Positions 1 through 8,518 of a stretch of DNA of 64,000 nucleotides are shown here, piece after piece. The number at the start of each line of letters is the position of its first letter. Within the stretch, counting starts at the first letter, position 1. Source of the stretch: Amycolatopsis acididurans (GTDB taxonomy: Bacteria; Actinomycetota; Actinomycetes; Mycobacteriales; Pseudonocardiaceae); NCBI RefSeq assembly GCF_012328925.1, contig NZ_JAAXLS010000005.1, positions 1 through 64,000 of the forward strand, read 5' to 3'. The position numbers were made by a program, and so were the translations under genes. The notes under the pieces were generated by a model. The model searched no databases. It was not told the origin of the DNA and saw nothing but the letters and a program-made list of their open reading frames with translations.

Positions 1-153
1 CAACCCCCAACTCGCACACACCCAACCCTCGACTCGGGCGCACGCAAACCTCAACTCGCGCCACCCCCACCCCGGCGAGTTGAGGGTTGCCGGGGTGCGA
101 GTTGAGGGTTGCTGGGGTGCGGGTTGGGGGTTCCCGGTGGGCGAGTGGGGGTT
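1..153. repeat. Converging array of 22-bp tandem repeats
   Basis: Seven degenerate units of a 22-bp repeat with core GCGAGTTGAGGGTTGC. Four units run on the plus strand with cores starting at about 75, 97, 119 and 141, and three lie in the opposite orientation at about 1, 22 and 44. The spacing is 22 bp within each arm, and the two arms face each other across a short C-rich spacer (60-74), so the whole can fold as a long imperfect hairpin. It abuts the 3' end of the TetR gene and may serve as its terminator. The array probably continues to the left of the window. Confidence 0.75.
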
Positions 154-802
154 AGAAGCCGCGTTCGGTGGCGCGTAGGCGGCTGACCGGGGGTGGTTCT
201 TCGCCGCTGAGTGTGTCCTCCGGCTGTGGCAGGTCGTACATCCGGTACAGCCGGCGGCGCACCCGCTCGACCGGGTAGCGCGCGCCGTACACGACCGCCT
301 TGTAGATGACGCCCTCCAGGACGCTGCGGAGCATGACCTCTTCGACCTCGGGTTCGGCCGAGCCGCGGGCGGCGAACATCGCGCGCAGGTTGTCCTCCAG
401 CTTCCGCAGCCGCTCGTCCTTGCGCGCCTCGACCGCGGCATAGATCGGATGGGTCGAGGGCTGCACCATCAGGCCCAGGATGACGCCCTGCATCGGCAGG
501 CCGGTCACGGTCACCCGCAGCGTGCCGTCGATGATCGCGGCCAGCTGTGCGTCCGGCGGCCCGGGCACTTCGATGATCGCCGCGACCTGGTCGAGGTAGG
601 CGTCGAGCAGCTCCTCGACGAGCAGGTGCTTGCTGGGGAAGTAGTACGAGGCGAGCCCGCGCGAGACGCCGGCACGCTGGGTGATGTCGGTGATCGTCGC
701 GCCGTTGTAGCCCTTTTCGGCGAAGACCTCCAGCGCCGCGGCGAGGATCTTCCGCCGCGACTCCTCGCGCATTTCGCGGTTGGCGCTGGCGGACCGGGGC
801 AC
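152..802 (-). CDS. TetR family transcriptional regulator
   Basis: The product is 216 residues. The N-terminal DNA-binding domain has the TetR pattern: SRRKILAAALEVFAEKGYNG followed by the helix-turn-helix TITDITQRAGVSRGLASYYF. The C-terminal ligand/dimerisation half (about residues 65-216) is not family-specific, so the effector is unknown. The GTG start at 802 is chosen because AAGGAG lies 4 nt upstream and the homeodomain-like region begins only a few residues later; the frame stays open further upstream but without TetR-like sequence. The gene stands alone on the minus strand, with ino1 ending 193 bp upstream, and a near-perfect 20-bp palindrome at 914-933 suggests autorepression. Its target genes cannot be told from this window. 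Confidence 0.88.
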   Translation of the reverse strand: MPRSASANREMREESRRKILAAALEVFAEKGYNGATITDITQRAGVSRGLASYYFPSKHLLVEELLDAYLDQVAAIIEVPGPPDAQLAAIIDGTLRVTVTGLPMQGVILGLMVQPSTHPIYAAVEARKDERLRKLEDNLRAMFAARGSAEPEVEEVMLRSVLEGVIYKAVVYGARYPVERVRRRLYRMYDLPQPEDTLSGEEPPPVSRLRATERGF

Positions 803-913
803 TGCACTCCTTAGTCGGGGTCGCCACCGCTGGGACGACACAAAGCCGGCACTCGCCGGCAGACCCCCTCTAGTGTGCCTGCCGGAGAGCACCGGAACCC
901 GCCCTCGCCCTTT

Positions 914-933
914 GACTGTATGTACATCCAGTC
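914..933. promoter_or_regulatory. Probable TetR operator (20-bp near-perfect palindrome)
   Basis: GACTGTATGTACATCCAGTC matches its own reverse complement at 18 of 20 positions. It lies 112 bp upstream of the TetR start and is the only strong dyad between that gene and the end of ino1. The size and symmetry are typical of TetR operators; binding by the adjacent regulator is inferred. Confidence 0.6.
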
Positions 934-994
934 GAAAGAGTGAACCCCGTCTCACCCGACCAGGGGAGGCCGGGTGAAGATCGGGTTCAGCGCG

Positions 995-2086
995 TCAGCG
1001 GTCCTTCTCGCCCGCGATGAAGGCCTCGACCGACTGCCGCGCCTCGGAGTCGTTGTACTGAACCGGCGGCGACTTCATGAAGTACGAGGACGCGGACAGC
1101 AGCGGCCCGCCGATTCCGCGGTCCATCGCGATCTTCGCGGCGCGCACGGCGTCGATGATGATGCCCGCCGAGTTCGGCGAGTCCCACACCTCGAGCTTGT
1201 ACTCCAGGTTCAGCGGCACGTCGCCGAAGGCCCGCCCCTCCAGCCGGACGTAGGCCCACTTGCGGTCGTCGAGCCACTGCACGTAGTCCGACGGGCCGAC
1301 GTGCACGTTCGCCTTGCCGAGGTCGCGGTCGATCTGGGAGGTCACGGCCTGGGTCTTGGAGACCTTCTTCGACTCGAGCCGCTCCAGCTCCTTCATGTTC
1401 TTGAAGTCCATGTTGCCGCCGACGTTGAGCTGCATCGTGCGGTCGAGCTGCACGCCGCGGTCCTCGAACAGCCGGGCCATCACGCGGTGCGTGATCGTCG
1501 CGCCGACCTGGGACTTGATGTCGTCACCCACGATCGGCAGGCCCGCGTCGGTGAACTTCTGCGCCCACTGCGGGTCGGAGGCGATGAACACCGGGATCGC
1601 GTTCACGAACCCGACGCCCGCGTCGATCGCGCACTGCGCGTAGAACTTCTGCGCCGCCTCGGAACCCACCGGCAGGTAGGACACCAGCACGTCCGCGCCA
1701 GACTCCTTCAGCGCGGCGACGACGTCGACCGGCGTCTCGTCGGACTCCTCGATCGTCTCCTGGTAGAACCGGCCGAGCCCGTCCAGCGTGTGCCCGCGCT
1801 GCACCGGCACGCCCAACGGCGGCACGTCGCAGATCTTGATGGTGTTGTTCTCGCTGGCGAGGATCGCTTCCGACAGGTCGTGCCCGACCTTCTTCGCGTC
1901 TACGTCGAACGCCGTGACGAACTCGACATCACCAACGTGGTACTGGCCGAAACGCACGTGCATCAGGCCGGGCACCCGCGACGCCGGGTCCGCATCACGG
2001 TAGTAATGCACGCCCTGCACCAACGATGCCGCGCAGTTGCCGACGCCAACGATGGCCACCTTCACGCGGCCGCTGTTGTCGCCCAT
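995..2086 (-). CDS. ino1: Inositol-3-phosphate synthase
   Basis: Converts glucose-6-phosphate to 1L-myo-inositol-1-phosphate using NAD+, the first step towards mycothiol and inositol phospholipids in actinobacteria. The 363-residue product starts [18 protein letters not shown] (residues 8-25), the Rossmann NAD-binding motif. It has the short bacterial length rather than the ~510 residues of eukaryotic enzymes. The ATG at 2086 is preceded by GAAGGAGA. It lies 61 bp downstream of a co-directional PadR gene, the same pair as Rv0047c-Rv0046c in Mycobacterium tuberculosis, so PadR control is likely. Confidence 0.95.
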   Translation of the reverse strand: MGDNSGRVKVAIVGVGNCAASLVQGVHYYRDADPASRVPGLMHVRFGQYHVGDVEFVTAFDVDAKKVGHDLSEAILASENNTIKICDVPPLGVPVQRGHTLDGLGRFYQETIEESDETPVDVVAALKESGADVLVSYLPVGSEAAQKFYAQCAIDAGVGFVNAIPVFIASDPQWAQKFTDAGLPIVGDDIKSQVGATITHRVMARLFEDRGVQLDRTMQLNVGGNMDFKNMKELERLESKKVSKTQAVTSQIDRDLGKANVHVGPSDYVQWLDDRKWAYVRLEGRAFGDVPLNLEYKLEVWDSPNSAGIIIDAVRAAKIAMDRGIGGPLLSASSYFMKSPPVQYNDSEARQSVEAFIAGEKDR

Positions 2087-2147
2087 GCCGGTTTCTCCTT
2101 CGTTCCTTGAGACTTGATTAGGTCAGGTGTGGTCGCGGCCGTCAGCG

Positions 2148-2711
2148 CTACTGCTGCAGGCCACGTTGTTCGGCTTGTTCGTGCGCGATCAGCTCGTTGA
2201 GCCAGCGAACCTCGCGTTCACTGCTCTCCAGGCCGAGGCGATGCAACTCCCTGGTGTAGCGGTCGATCTTTTCCTCGGCTCTGGCCATGGCCGCGCGCAG
2301 ACCCTCCCTGCGCTCCTCGACACGACGGCGCCTGCCTTCGAGGATCCGCATCCGGACGTCCGCCGGTGTTCGGGAGAAGAACGCCAGATGCACTCCGAAG
2401 CCCTCGTCGTCCCACGTCTGTGGGCCGGCGTCGCCGAGGAGCTGCGCGAAATGCTCTTTACCCTCGGCCGTGAGCTTGTACACCCGGCGGGCCCGGCGAA
2501 CCCGTGTCCTGGGCTGAACCTTGGCGTGATCACCGACCTCATCGGCTTCCTCGACGATGAAGCCAGCCCGCTGCAGACGCCGTAGCGTCGGGTACAGCGA
2601 GCCGTACGAGAACGTGCGAAACATGCCGAGCGTTTCGTGCAGCCGTTTGCGCAGCACGTAGCCGTGCATCGGCGCCTCGTGCAGCAGTCCGAGTATCGCG
2701 AACTCCAGCAC
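2148..2711 (-). CDS. PadR family transcriptional regulator
   Basis: A 187-residue protein with the PadR N-terminal winged helix (FAILGLLHEAPMHGYVLRKR, then YGSLYPTLRRLQRAGFI, residues ~4-55) and a C-terminal helical dimerisation region (about 110-187) rich in Arg/Glu coiled-coil-like sequence. The GTG at 2711 gives the conserved start VLEFAILGLL and is preceded by GAGAGGGGG; an in-frame ATG 42 bp upstream adds residues foreign to the family. It is probably co-transcribed with ino1. An inverted repeat at 2769-2781 upstream may be its own operator. In mycobacteria the corresponding gene is Rv0047c. Confidence 0.92.
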   Translation of the reverse strand: MLEFAILGLLHEAPMHGYVLRKRLHETLGMFRTFSYGSLYPTLRRLQRAGFIVEEADEVGDHAKVQPRTRVRRARRVYKLTAEGKEHFAQLLGDAGPQTWDDEGFGVHLAFFSRTPADVRMRILEGRRRRVEERREGLRAAMARAEEKIDRYTRELHRLGLESSEREVRWLNELIAHEQAEQRGLQQ

Positions 2712-2768
2712 GGTGCACCCCCTCTCGGGTCGCAAAGAACTCCACATCGGCAACCTAACGTCTGAGTA

Positions 2769-2781
2769 TATCGAGCCGATA
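2769..2781. promoter_or_regulatory. Possible PadR operator
   Basis: TATCG-AGC-CGATA is a perfect 5-bp inverted repeat 57 bp upstream of the PadR start, in a locally AT-richer stretch. TATCG/CGATA half-sites resemble several described PadR operators; assignment is by position only. Confidence 0.4.
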
Positions 2782-2933
2782 CATCGAAGTGGCGTACGTA
2801 ACGGAGTCGATCACCCGAAAGGCACCTCAGATCTCAGGGATGTTCACCAGAGCGTTATCAAATCGACGGCGTGTCGCTCGCGGTGCCGAGATCATTAGTC
2901 AGAACAGCTCATGGCGTCCAAACGAGGGACACG

Positions 2934-2939
2934 TACTCT
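2934..2939 (+). promoter_or_regulatory. -10 box for leaderless DUF5318 gene
   Basis: TACTCT ends 6 nt before the GTG at 2946, which is where transcription would begin. No good ribosome-binding site precedes that GTG, consistent with a leaderless transcript. Confidence 0.5.
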
Positions 2940-2945
2940 GTCAGC

Positions 2946-3344
2946 GTGCGAAACCAGCGACAGGTAGTGGACTACGGGCTGCGGCGGCGTGCGCTGCTGG
3001 CCGCCGTCCGCGCCGGTCGCGTCGGCACCGAAGAGGTCTGCGACGCGGGTCCGTACCTGCTCACCGCGGCGAGGTTCCACGGCGAACCCACCGAGGACAC
3101 GTGCCCGATCTGCCGCAAAGAGGCACTCACCCTGGTCTCCTGGGTCTACGGCGACGAGCTCAAGCACGTCGCCGGGTCGGCGAGGTCGTCCAGTGAACTC
3201 GTGCGGATGTCGCAACTTTTCGCGGAGTTCAACGTCCACGTGGTAGAGGTTTGCCGGACCTGCCACTGGAACCACCTGGTGCGGTCATACGTCCTGGGGA
3301 CGGGTGTCCGGAGGCGGCCCTCGAAGAGGACCGCTGACCAGTGA
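2946..3344 (+). CDS. DUF5318 family protein
   Basis: A 132-residue soluble protein of unknown function, similar throughout to mycobacterial Rv0049 (my recollection of that sequence: RQVVDYALRRR, CPICRKE, VHVVEVCRTC). Two Cys pairs, CPIC (about residue 59) and CRTC (about 111), could bind a metal. The GTG at 2946 gives the conserved start (V)RNQRQVVDYGLRRR; the frame is open for 25 more codons upstream, but those residues are not family-like. It sits directly before ponA, as Rv0049 sits before ponA1, which hints at a link with cell-wall synthesis, but no function is established. Confidence 0.85.
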   Translation: MRNQRQVVDYGLRRRALLAAVRAGRVGTEEVCDAGPYLLTAARFHGEPTEDTCPICRKEALTLVSWVYGDELKHVAGSARSSSELVRMSQLFAEFNVHVVEVCRTCHWNHLVRSYVLGTGVRRRPSKRTADQ

Positions 3345-3417
3345 GTCCGGACACCGGCCAGCACCAACCTGACCGCAGAGCGGCGTACCCCGAACCGCCG
3401 GTCTGGGAGGCTCATTC

Positions 3418-6054
3418 GTGAACGACCAGTACAACCGCTCCTGGCCAGGTCAGGAGCCTGATGAACCCCGCCGTGCCCCGCGACAGGGTGGCGGCCCGCA
3501 GTGGCCCGGTGAGCAGCCGCCGGGCCGCGGCCAGGCCCCGCAGTGGCCCGGCGAGGGACAGCAGCCGCGGCAACCCCGCTGGCCCGGCGCCGAACCGGAC
3601 CAGCGCCGGATGCCACCCCCACCTCCTCCTGGTCGACGGGTGCCCCCTGCGCCGCCACGCCAGCCGGGCCCGCCGCCCGGACCGCAGGGCGAGCGGGCCA
3701 TGCGTGGCCGCTACCGCCCGCCGGCCGGCGGGCCACCGCCAGGGCCGAACCGTCCGCCCGAGCGCGAGCCCGGCCTGCTCACACACAGCGAGCTCGGCGC
3801 CGGTGGTCTCCCGGACGACGACTACGACGATTACGACGACGAGCAGACGCGCTTCAACGAGTTCGGCCCCGACGGCGAGTCCGAAGCCGAGGCGACCGAC
3901 ACCGGTAAGAAGGGCAAGAAGGCGCTGCTGACGCCGAAGCAGCGGAAGAAGCGGCGCTGGAAGATCGTCCGGCGCACGCTCTACGCGTTGTTCGGCCTGT
4001 TCGTCGTGGTGCCCGCGATCGCGTTCACGATCGCCTACTTCCTGGTGGACGTGCCCAAGCCGGAGGACGTGCTCGCGCAGCAGAGCCAGGTCGTCACGTA
4101 CTACTACAGCAACAACTCGATCATGGGTAAGGAGGTCCCGGACACCGGGAACCGCCAGCTCCTCAAGCCGGGACAGATTCCGGACACCGTCAAGCACGCG
4201 GTGTACGCGGCCGAGGACGCCACGTTCGAGACCAACAACGGGTTCGACGTCAAGGGCATCCTCAACGCCGTCAAGAACCAGCTCACCGGCGGCAGCGGTG
4301 GCGGTTCGACGATCTCCCAGCAGTACATCAAGAAGGCGACCGAGAACGATGCGCCGACGCTGACCCGTAAGTTCACCGAGCTGGTCAAGTCGTTCAAGAT
4401 GAACCAGACCCAGCCCAAGGAAGACATCATCACGGCGTACCTGAACATCGTCTACTTCGGGCGCAACGCGTACGGCATCCAGGCCGCCGCGCACGCCTAC
4501 TTCAACAAGGACGCCGCACAGCTGAGCCCGTCCGAGGCCGCGGTGCTGGCCGGCCTGATCCAGGGACCCGGCAAGTCGGAGAACACCGACTACGTGACGT
4601 GGCGCTGGAACTACGTGATGGACCAGATGGTCAAGTACAACTGGCTGCCGAAGACGGAACGCGACGCGGCACAGTTCCCGACGCCGCTGCCCAAGGACCA
4701 GACCAAACCGGCGACCATCAGCGGACCCAACGCCTTCATCCAGCAGCAGGTCGAGGACGAGCTCGAAGCCGCGGGCTACTCGAAGGAGAAGCTGCAGGCG
4801 GGCGGCTACAACATCTATACGACGATCGATCCGGCGGCGCAGAAGATCGCCGAGGACGCGGTCAACAAGTACATGGCCGACCAGCCGGACACCCTGCGCA
4901 AGGCCATGGTGGCGGTCGATCCCAAGACAAGAGGGGTGGTCGCCTACTACGGCGGCCCGAACGACCAGAACGACGCCAAGGACTGGGCACGGACCACGCG
5001 GAACCCCGGGTCGTCGTTCAAGGCGTTCGACATCACCGCGTTCCTCAAGATGGGCAAGGGACTCGGCGAGACCTTCGACGGCAGAACGCACCGGCAGTTC
5101 GGCACCGTGGACGGCAAGCCCCGCTACATCAACAACGCGGGTGACTCCAACAGCTGTTCCGCGCAGTGCACGGTCGCCGAGGCCACCATGCGCTCGACGA
5201 ACACCGTGTTCTTCGACTTGGTCTCGAACATAACCGGCCCGCAGGCGGTCAAGGACGCCGCGCAGCAGGCCGGGGTCACCAGCCTCGACAAGACCGCGGT
5301 CGACAACAACATCTCGCTCGGCGGTGGTACCACCGAGGTCACGCCGCTGGACATGGCGTCCGGCTACGCGACCTTCGCCGACGACGGGGTGAGCATGGAC
5401 CGGCACTTCGTCACGAAGGTGACGGATCCGGGCGGCAACGTCGTCTATCAGACGCCGAGCGCGCCGAAGCCTGCCTTCGACCCGAACGCGGCCAAGAGCA
5501 AGCAGATCGCGGGGAACGTGACGACCGCGCTCAAGCCGGTCATCGGGTTCTCGAAGCTCAAGTGCCCCGACGGTCACGAATGCGCGGGCAAGACCGGTAC
5601 CCAGCAGTACGACGCCAGCGGCCCCAACGCCAGCGGTACGTCGAACGACAACTCGCAGGTCTGGATGGTCGGCTACACGCCGTCGATCTCGGTCTCCTCG
5701 TGGGTGGGTACCGGTGGCAACTCGCCGATCAAGGACAAGAACGGCAAGAACGTCTCCTCGGACGGCCTGCCTGCCCAGATCTGGCAGGAGTTCATCAACA
5801 ACTACCTCAAGGGCAAGCCGAACGAGAAGTTCTCGACGGTCGACCTGATCGGCAAGGGAGCGACGGCCGACGACGCCTCGTCCACGAAGCCGCCGACGCA
5901 GAACGCGACCACCCCGACGCAGACGCCGACGCCGACGCCGACGTTGCCGTCGACCCAGCTGCCCCCGTCGCCGCCGCCGACCAGGCAGACCACCCCGACC
6001 ACGACGGGCGTCCAGCTGTTCCCGACGGGCACCGGCCGCCCGGGTGGCGGCTGA
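3418..6054 (+). CDS. ponA: Bifunctional class A penicillin-binding protein
   Basis: An 878-residue PBP1-type peptidoglycan glycosyltransferase/transpeptidase, homologous to mycobacterial PonA1. Layout: cytoplasmic Pro/Arg-rich tail (1-120), acidic linker (131-160), one membrane anchor (~186-210), GT51 domain with EDATF (catalytic Glu266) and GGSTISQQ (~295-302), then transpeptidase with SSFK (Ser532/Lys535), STN (593-595) and KTG (725-727). A Thr/Pro-rich tail closes the protein. GT51 motif 1 reads EDATFETNNGFD, with Asn where His is usual in EDxxFxxHxG. The start is GTG with GGGAGG 7 nt upstream. A 15-bp stem follows the stop codon. Confidence 0.96.
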   Translation: MNDQYNRSWPGQEPDEPRRAPRQGGGPQWPGEQPPGRGQAPQWPGEGQQPRQPRWPGAEPDQRRMPPPPPPGRRVPPAPPRQPGPPPGPQGERAMRGRYRPPAGGPPPGPNRPPEREPGLLTHSELGAGGLPDDDYDDYDDEQTRFNEFGPDGESEAEATDTGKKGKKALLTPKQRKKRRWKIVRRTLYALFGLFVVVPAIAFTIAYFLVDVPKPEDVLAQQSQVVTYYYSNNSIMGKEVPDTGNRQLLKPGQIPDTVKHAVYAAEDATFETNNGFDVKGILNAVKNQLTGGSGGGSTISQQYIKKATENDAPTLTRKFTELVKSFKMNQTQPKEDIITAYLNIVYFGRNAYGIQAAAHAYFNKDAAQLSPSEAAVLAGLIQGPGKSENTDYVTWRWNYVMDQMVKYNWLPKTERDAAQFPTPLPKDQTKPATISGPNAFIQQQVEDELEAAGYSKEKLQAGGYNIYTTIDPAAQKIAEDAVNKYMADQPDTLRKAMVAVDPKTRGVVAYYGGPNDQNDAKDWARTTRNPGSSFKAFDITAFLKMGKGLGETFDGRTHRQFGTVDGKPRYINNAGDSNSCSAQCTVAEATMRSTNTVFFDLVSNITGPQAVKDAAQQAGVTSLDKTAVDNNISLGGGTTEVTPLDMASGYATFADDGVSMDRHFVTKVTDPGGNVVYQTPSAPKPAFDPNAAKSKQIAGNVTTALKPVIGFSKLKCPDGHECAGKTGTQQYDASGPNASGTSNDNSQVWMVGYTPSISVSSWVGTGGNSPIKDKNGKNVSSDGLPAQIWQEFINNYLKGKPNEKFSTVDLIGKGATADDASSTKPPTQNATTPTQTPTPTPTLPSTQLPPSPPPTRQTTPTTTGVQLFPTGTGRPGGG

Positions 6055-6063
6055 CACACCGGG

Positions 6064-6107
6064 CGGGCAGTCACGTGGTCTTCAGCCCGAACCCACGTGA
6101 CTGCCCG
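6064..6107 (+). terminator. ponA terminator: 15-bp perfect stem
   Basis: CGGGCAGTCACGTGG (6064-6078) pairs perfectly with 6093-6107 across a 14-nt loop, 9 bp after the ponA stop. There is no U-tract, as is common in actinobacteria. The right arm abuts the -10 box of the next gene. Confidence 0.7.
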
Positions 6108-6113
6108 TAACAT
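6108..6113 (+). promoter_or_regulatory. -10 box for leaderless membrane-protein gene
   Basis: TAACAT starts on the base after the terminator stem and ends 7 nt before the GTG at 6121. This spacing fits a leaderless mRNA and argues against the in-frame GTG at 6097, which lies inside the stem. Confidence 0.5.
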
Positions 6114-6120
6114 CGCGCGC

Positions 6121-7668
6121 GTGTCCAGCCCCACCGAGCAGGAAGCCGTGCCCGCGTCACTCGACGCCGACGCGCGGGTCGCGCCGAGCCGGACCGAACC
6201 GCTGGTCGCGGCCGCGAGCAGACCGGTGGGCGGGCCGCTGGGCGAGCACGCCGCCGTCGGCAGGCACTGGTTCTGGACGCCCCAGCGGATCGGGCTGCTG
6301 CTCGCGACGCTGGCGCTGATGGTGAGCTGGTTCGGCAAGGCCAGCTGCATCCAGCAGTACACCGACTCCAACGGCGAGAACCAGCTCGACTGGCGAGCGG
6401 GCAGGCCGTACGTGGCGATGTGCTACTCCGACATCGTGCCGCTGTACTCCGCGGAGCGGCTCAACCAGCCGGGCACGTTCCCGTACCGCACGAGCTGGGT
6501 GGACAACGCGGGCACGCCGAACGCGCAGGTCCGCTACATGGAGTACCCGGTGCTGACCGGGCTGTTCCAGTGGGTCGACGCGAAGCTCACCCAGGGCTGG
6601 GTGACGATGTCGAACGCGGGCTGGTTACCCGGCGCGCTACCGGTGGCGATCTACTTCGACATCACGGCGTTCTGGCTCGCCGCGGCCTGGCTGGTCACCG
6701 TGTGGGCGGTGGGCAGAACCGCGAAACGCCGGATCTGGGACGCGGCGCTCGTCGCGATCTCGCCGCTGGTGCTGGTGCACGCGTTCACCAACTTCGACAC
6801 GATCGCGACCGCGTTCGCGGCCACCGGCCTGCTCGCCTGGTCGCGGCGGAAACCGGTGCTTGCCGGTGTGCTGCTCGGACTCGGCGCGGCGGCGAAGCTG
6901 TATCCGCTGTTCCTGCTCGGCCCGCTGCTGATCCTGTGCGTGCGGGCGGGCAAGTTCCGTGACTGGGCCCGCACCGCCGGCGCGACGGTGGTGGTGTGGC
7001 TCGCGGTGAACCTGCCGATCGCGTTGAGCCTCAACCCCGGCTGGCGCGAGTTCTTCCGGCTCAACGGGCAGCGCGGGATGGACCCGGACTCGCTGTACAA
7101 CGTGGTCTCCTACTTCACCGGCTGGGCCGGCTTCGACGGGCCGCTGCGACCGGGCCAGACACCGACGGCGCTGAACTTCGTCGTCGGTGCGCTGTTCCTG
7201 CTCTGCTGCGCGGGGATCGCCTACGTCGGACTGACCGCGCCACGACGGCCCAGGGTGGCGCAACTGTGTTTCCTCGTGGTGGCCGCGTTCCTGATCACCA
7301 ACAAGGTGTGGAGCCCGCAGTACTCGTTGTGGCTCGTGCCGCTGGCGGTGCTGGCGATCCCGCGGTGGCGGCTGCTGCTCGGCTGGATGGTCATCGACGC
7401 CGCGGTGTGGGCGCCGAGGATGTTCTACTACCTCGGCACCGACCACAAAGGACTGCCGCAGGACTGGTTCCTCGGTTTCGTCGTGGTGCGCGACCTGGCC
7501 GTCGTGGGGCTGTGCGTGCTGGTGATCCGCGAGATCTACCGGCCGGCACTGGACAAGGTGCGACTGGCCGGCGTCGACGATCCGGCGGGCGGGGCGCTGG
7601 ACAACGTCGGCGACGTGTTCCGGCTCAAGCCGGTCCGGCTGCCTCAGCTGAGCGCTTCGCGCAGGTAG
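6121..7668 (+). CDS. GT87-like (DUF2029) polytopic membrane glycosyltransferase
   Basis: The 515-residue product has a ~45-residue soluble N-terminus and then about ten hydrophobic segments. The loop after the first segment is long and extracytoplasmic, and the motif GLGAAAKLYPLFLLGPLLIL matches the AK(L)YP motif of polyprenyl-phosphate-dependent GT-C enzymes (GT87). It corresponds in position to Rv0051, downstream of ponA1. The sugar and acceptor are unknown; cell-envelope glycan synthesis is the reasonable inference. The start at 6121 is preferred over 6097 because the latter is buried in the ponA terminator. The 3' end overlaps the convergent nfo gene by 25 bp. Confidence 0.82.
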   Translation: MSSPTEQEAVPASLDADARVAPSRTEPLVAAASRPVGGPLGEHAAVGRHWFWTPQRIGLLLATLALMVSWFGKASCIQQYTDSNGENQLDWRAGRPYVAMCYSDIVPLYSAERLNQPGTFPYRTSWVDNAGTPNAQVRYMEYPVLTGLFQWVDAKLTQGWVTMSNAGWLPGALPVAIYFDITAFWLAAAWLVTVWAVGRTAKRRIWDAALVAISPLVLVHAFTNFDTIATAFAATGLLAWSRRKPVLAGVLLGLGAAAKLYPLFLLGPLLILCVRAGKFRDWARTAGATVVVWLAVNLPIALSLNPGWREFFRLNGQRGMDPDSLYNVVSYFTGWAGFDGPLRPGQTPTALNFVVGALFLLCCAGIAYVGLTAPRRPRVAQLCFLVVAAFLITNKVWSPQYSLWLVPLAVLAIPRWRLLLGWMVIDAAVWAPRMFYYLGTDHKGLPQDWFLGFVVVRDLAVVGLCVLVIREIYRPALDKVRLAGVDDPAGGALDNVGDVFRLKPVRLPQLSASRR

Positions 7669-8417
7669 GCGATGTCGTCGGCCTGACCGTCGGCCGGGGT
7701 CTCCACGATCACCGGCGCGCCGGCGGCCTTGGCGACGGCCACCAGCGCCCCGGGGTCGATCGTGCCGCCGCCGTGCACGACGTTGGCGTGCCGGTCGCGG
7801 GTCGAGCCGAACTCGTCGCGCGAGTTGTTCAGGTGGACGAGGTCGATCCGGCCGGTGATCGCCATGACCTTGTCCACGACGTCCTCCAGCGGCCAGCTCG
7901 CCGCGAACGCGTGACAGGTGTCGAGGCAGAACCCGGCGCCGAACTCGCCGACCTCGTCCCACAGCCGGGCCAGCATGTCCAGCTGCTTGGCCATCGCGCC
8001 GTCGCCGCCCGCGGTGTTCTCGATCAGGATCGGCACGGCGAACCCGCCCTGCTCGGCCTGCCGTTCGAACAGCTTGCGCCAGTTCGCGAGCCCCTCGGCC
8101 GGATCCTCCTCCTTGCGCACGTGCCCGCCGTGCACGATGAGCCCCTTCGCGCCGATCTCGCCCGCCGCCTCCGCGTGCTGCACGGCCAGTTTCCGGGACG
8201 GGATGCGGATGCGGTTGTTCATCGACGCCACGTTGACGATGTAGGGGGAGTGGATGAACACGTCCACCCCGGCGGCCTCGATCTCCGCCTTGGCCGGGGC
8301 CGGCACGGGTTTCTTCCAGCCCTGCGGGTCCGACAGGAAGAACTGCACCACGTCGGCATCGCGTTCCCGCGCCGCGGTGAGCGGATCGTCGTCGCGAACA
8401 TGTGCCCCGATCTGCAT
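7644..8417 (-). CDS. nfo: Deoxyribonuclease IV (AP endonuclease)
   Basis: Cleaves DNA 5' of abasic sites in base-excision repair. The 257-residue TIM-barrel protein keeps all nine expected metal ligands of endonuclease IV: His56 (IHSPY), His96 (VHGGH), Glu133 (IENTAGG), Asp166 and His169 (LDTCH), His195 (HLNNSR), Asp208 and His210 (DRH) and Glu239 (VETP). The length is slightly below the ~280 of E. coli Nfo. The gene is convergent with the GT87-like gene (25-bp overlap) and divergent from the exported-protein gene at 8519, with a 101-bp shared promoter region. Confidence 0.95.
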   Translation of the reverse strand: MQIGAHVRDDDPLTAARERDADVVQFFLSDPQGWKKPVPAPAKAEIEAAGVDVFIHSPYIVNVASMNNRIRIPSRKLAVQHAEAAGEIGAKGLIVHGGHVRKEEDPAEGLANWRKLFERQAEQGGFAVPILIENTAGGDGAMAKQLDMLARLWDEVGEFGAGFCLDTCHAFAASWPLEDVVDKVMAITGRIDLVHLNNSRDEFGSTRDRHANVVHGGGTIDPGALVAVAKAAGAPVIVETPADGQADDIAYLREALS

Positions 8418-8518
8418 GTCGCCACGCTACAGGCTTAATTCCGCGGGTTCTGCCCGAAGCGTTCCACCGTATGCAGTAGCGTGAGCGCGTTCCGTGAGCC
8501 CACGCGCAGGGGGAGACG

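Noticed and set aside
1-153. A CRISPR array
   Set aside because: The repeats are 22 bp with almost no spacer and occur in both orientations; no cas gene is near.
2871-2945. An N-terminal extension of the DUF5318 protein
   Set aside because: The extra 25 residues are unlike the family and lie upstream of the likely transcription start.
6064-6107. A parS or E-box-like site from the CACGTG at 6073 and 6095
   Set aside because: The flanking bases do not match parS; the two hexamers are arms of one terminator hairpin.
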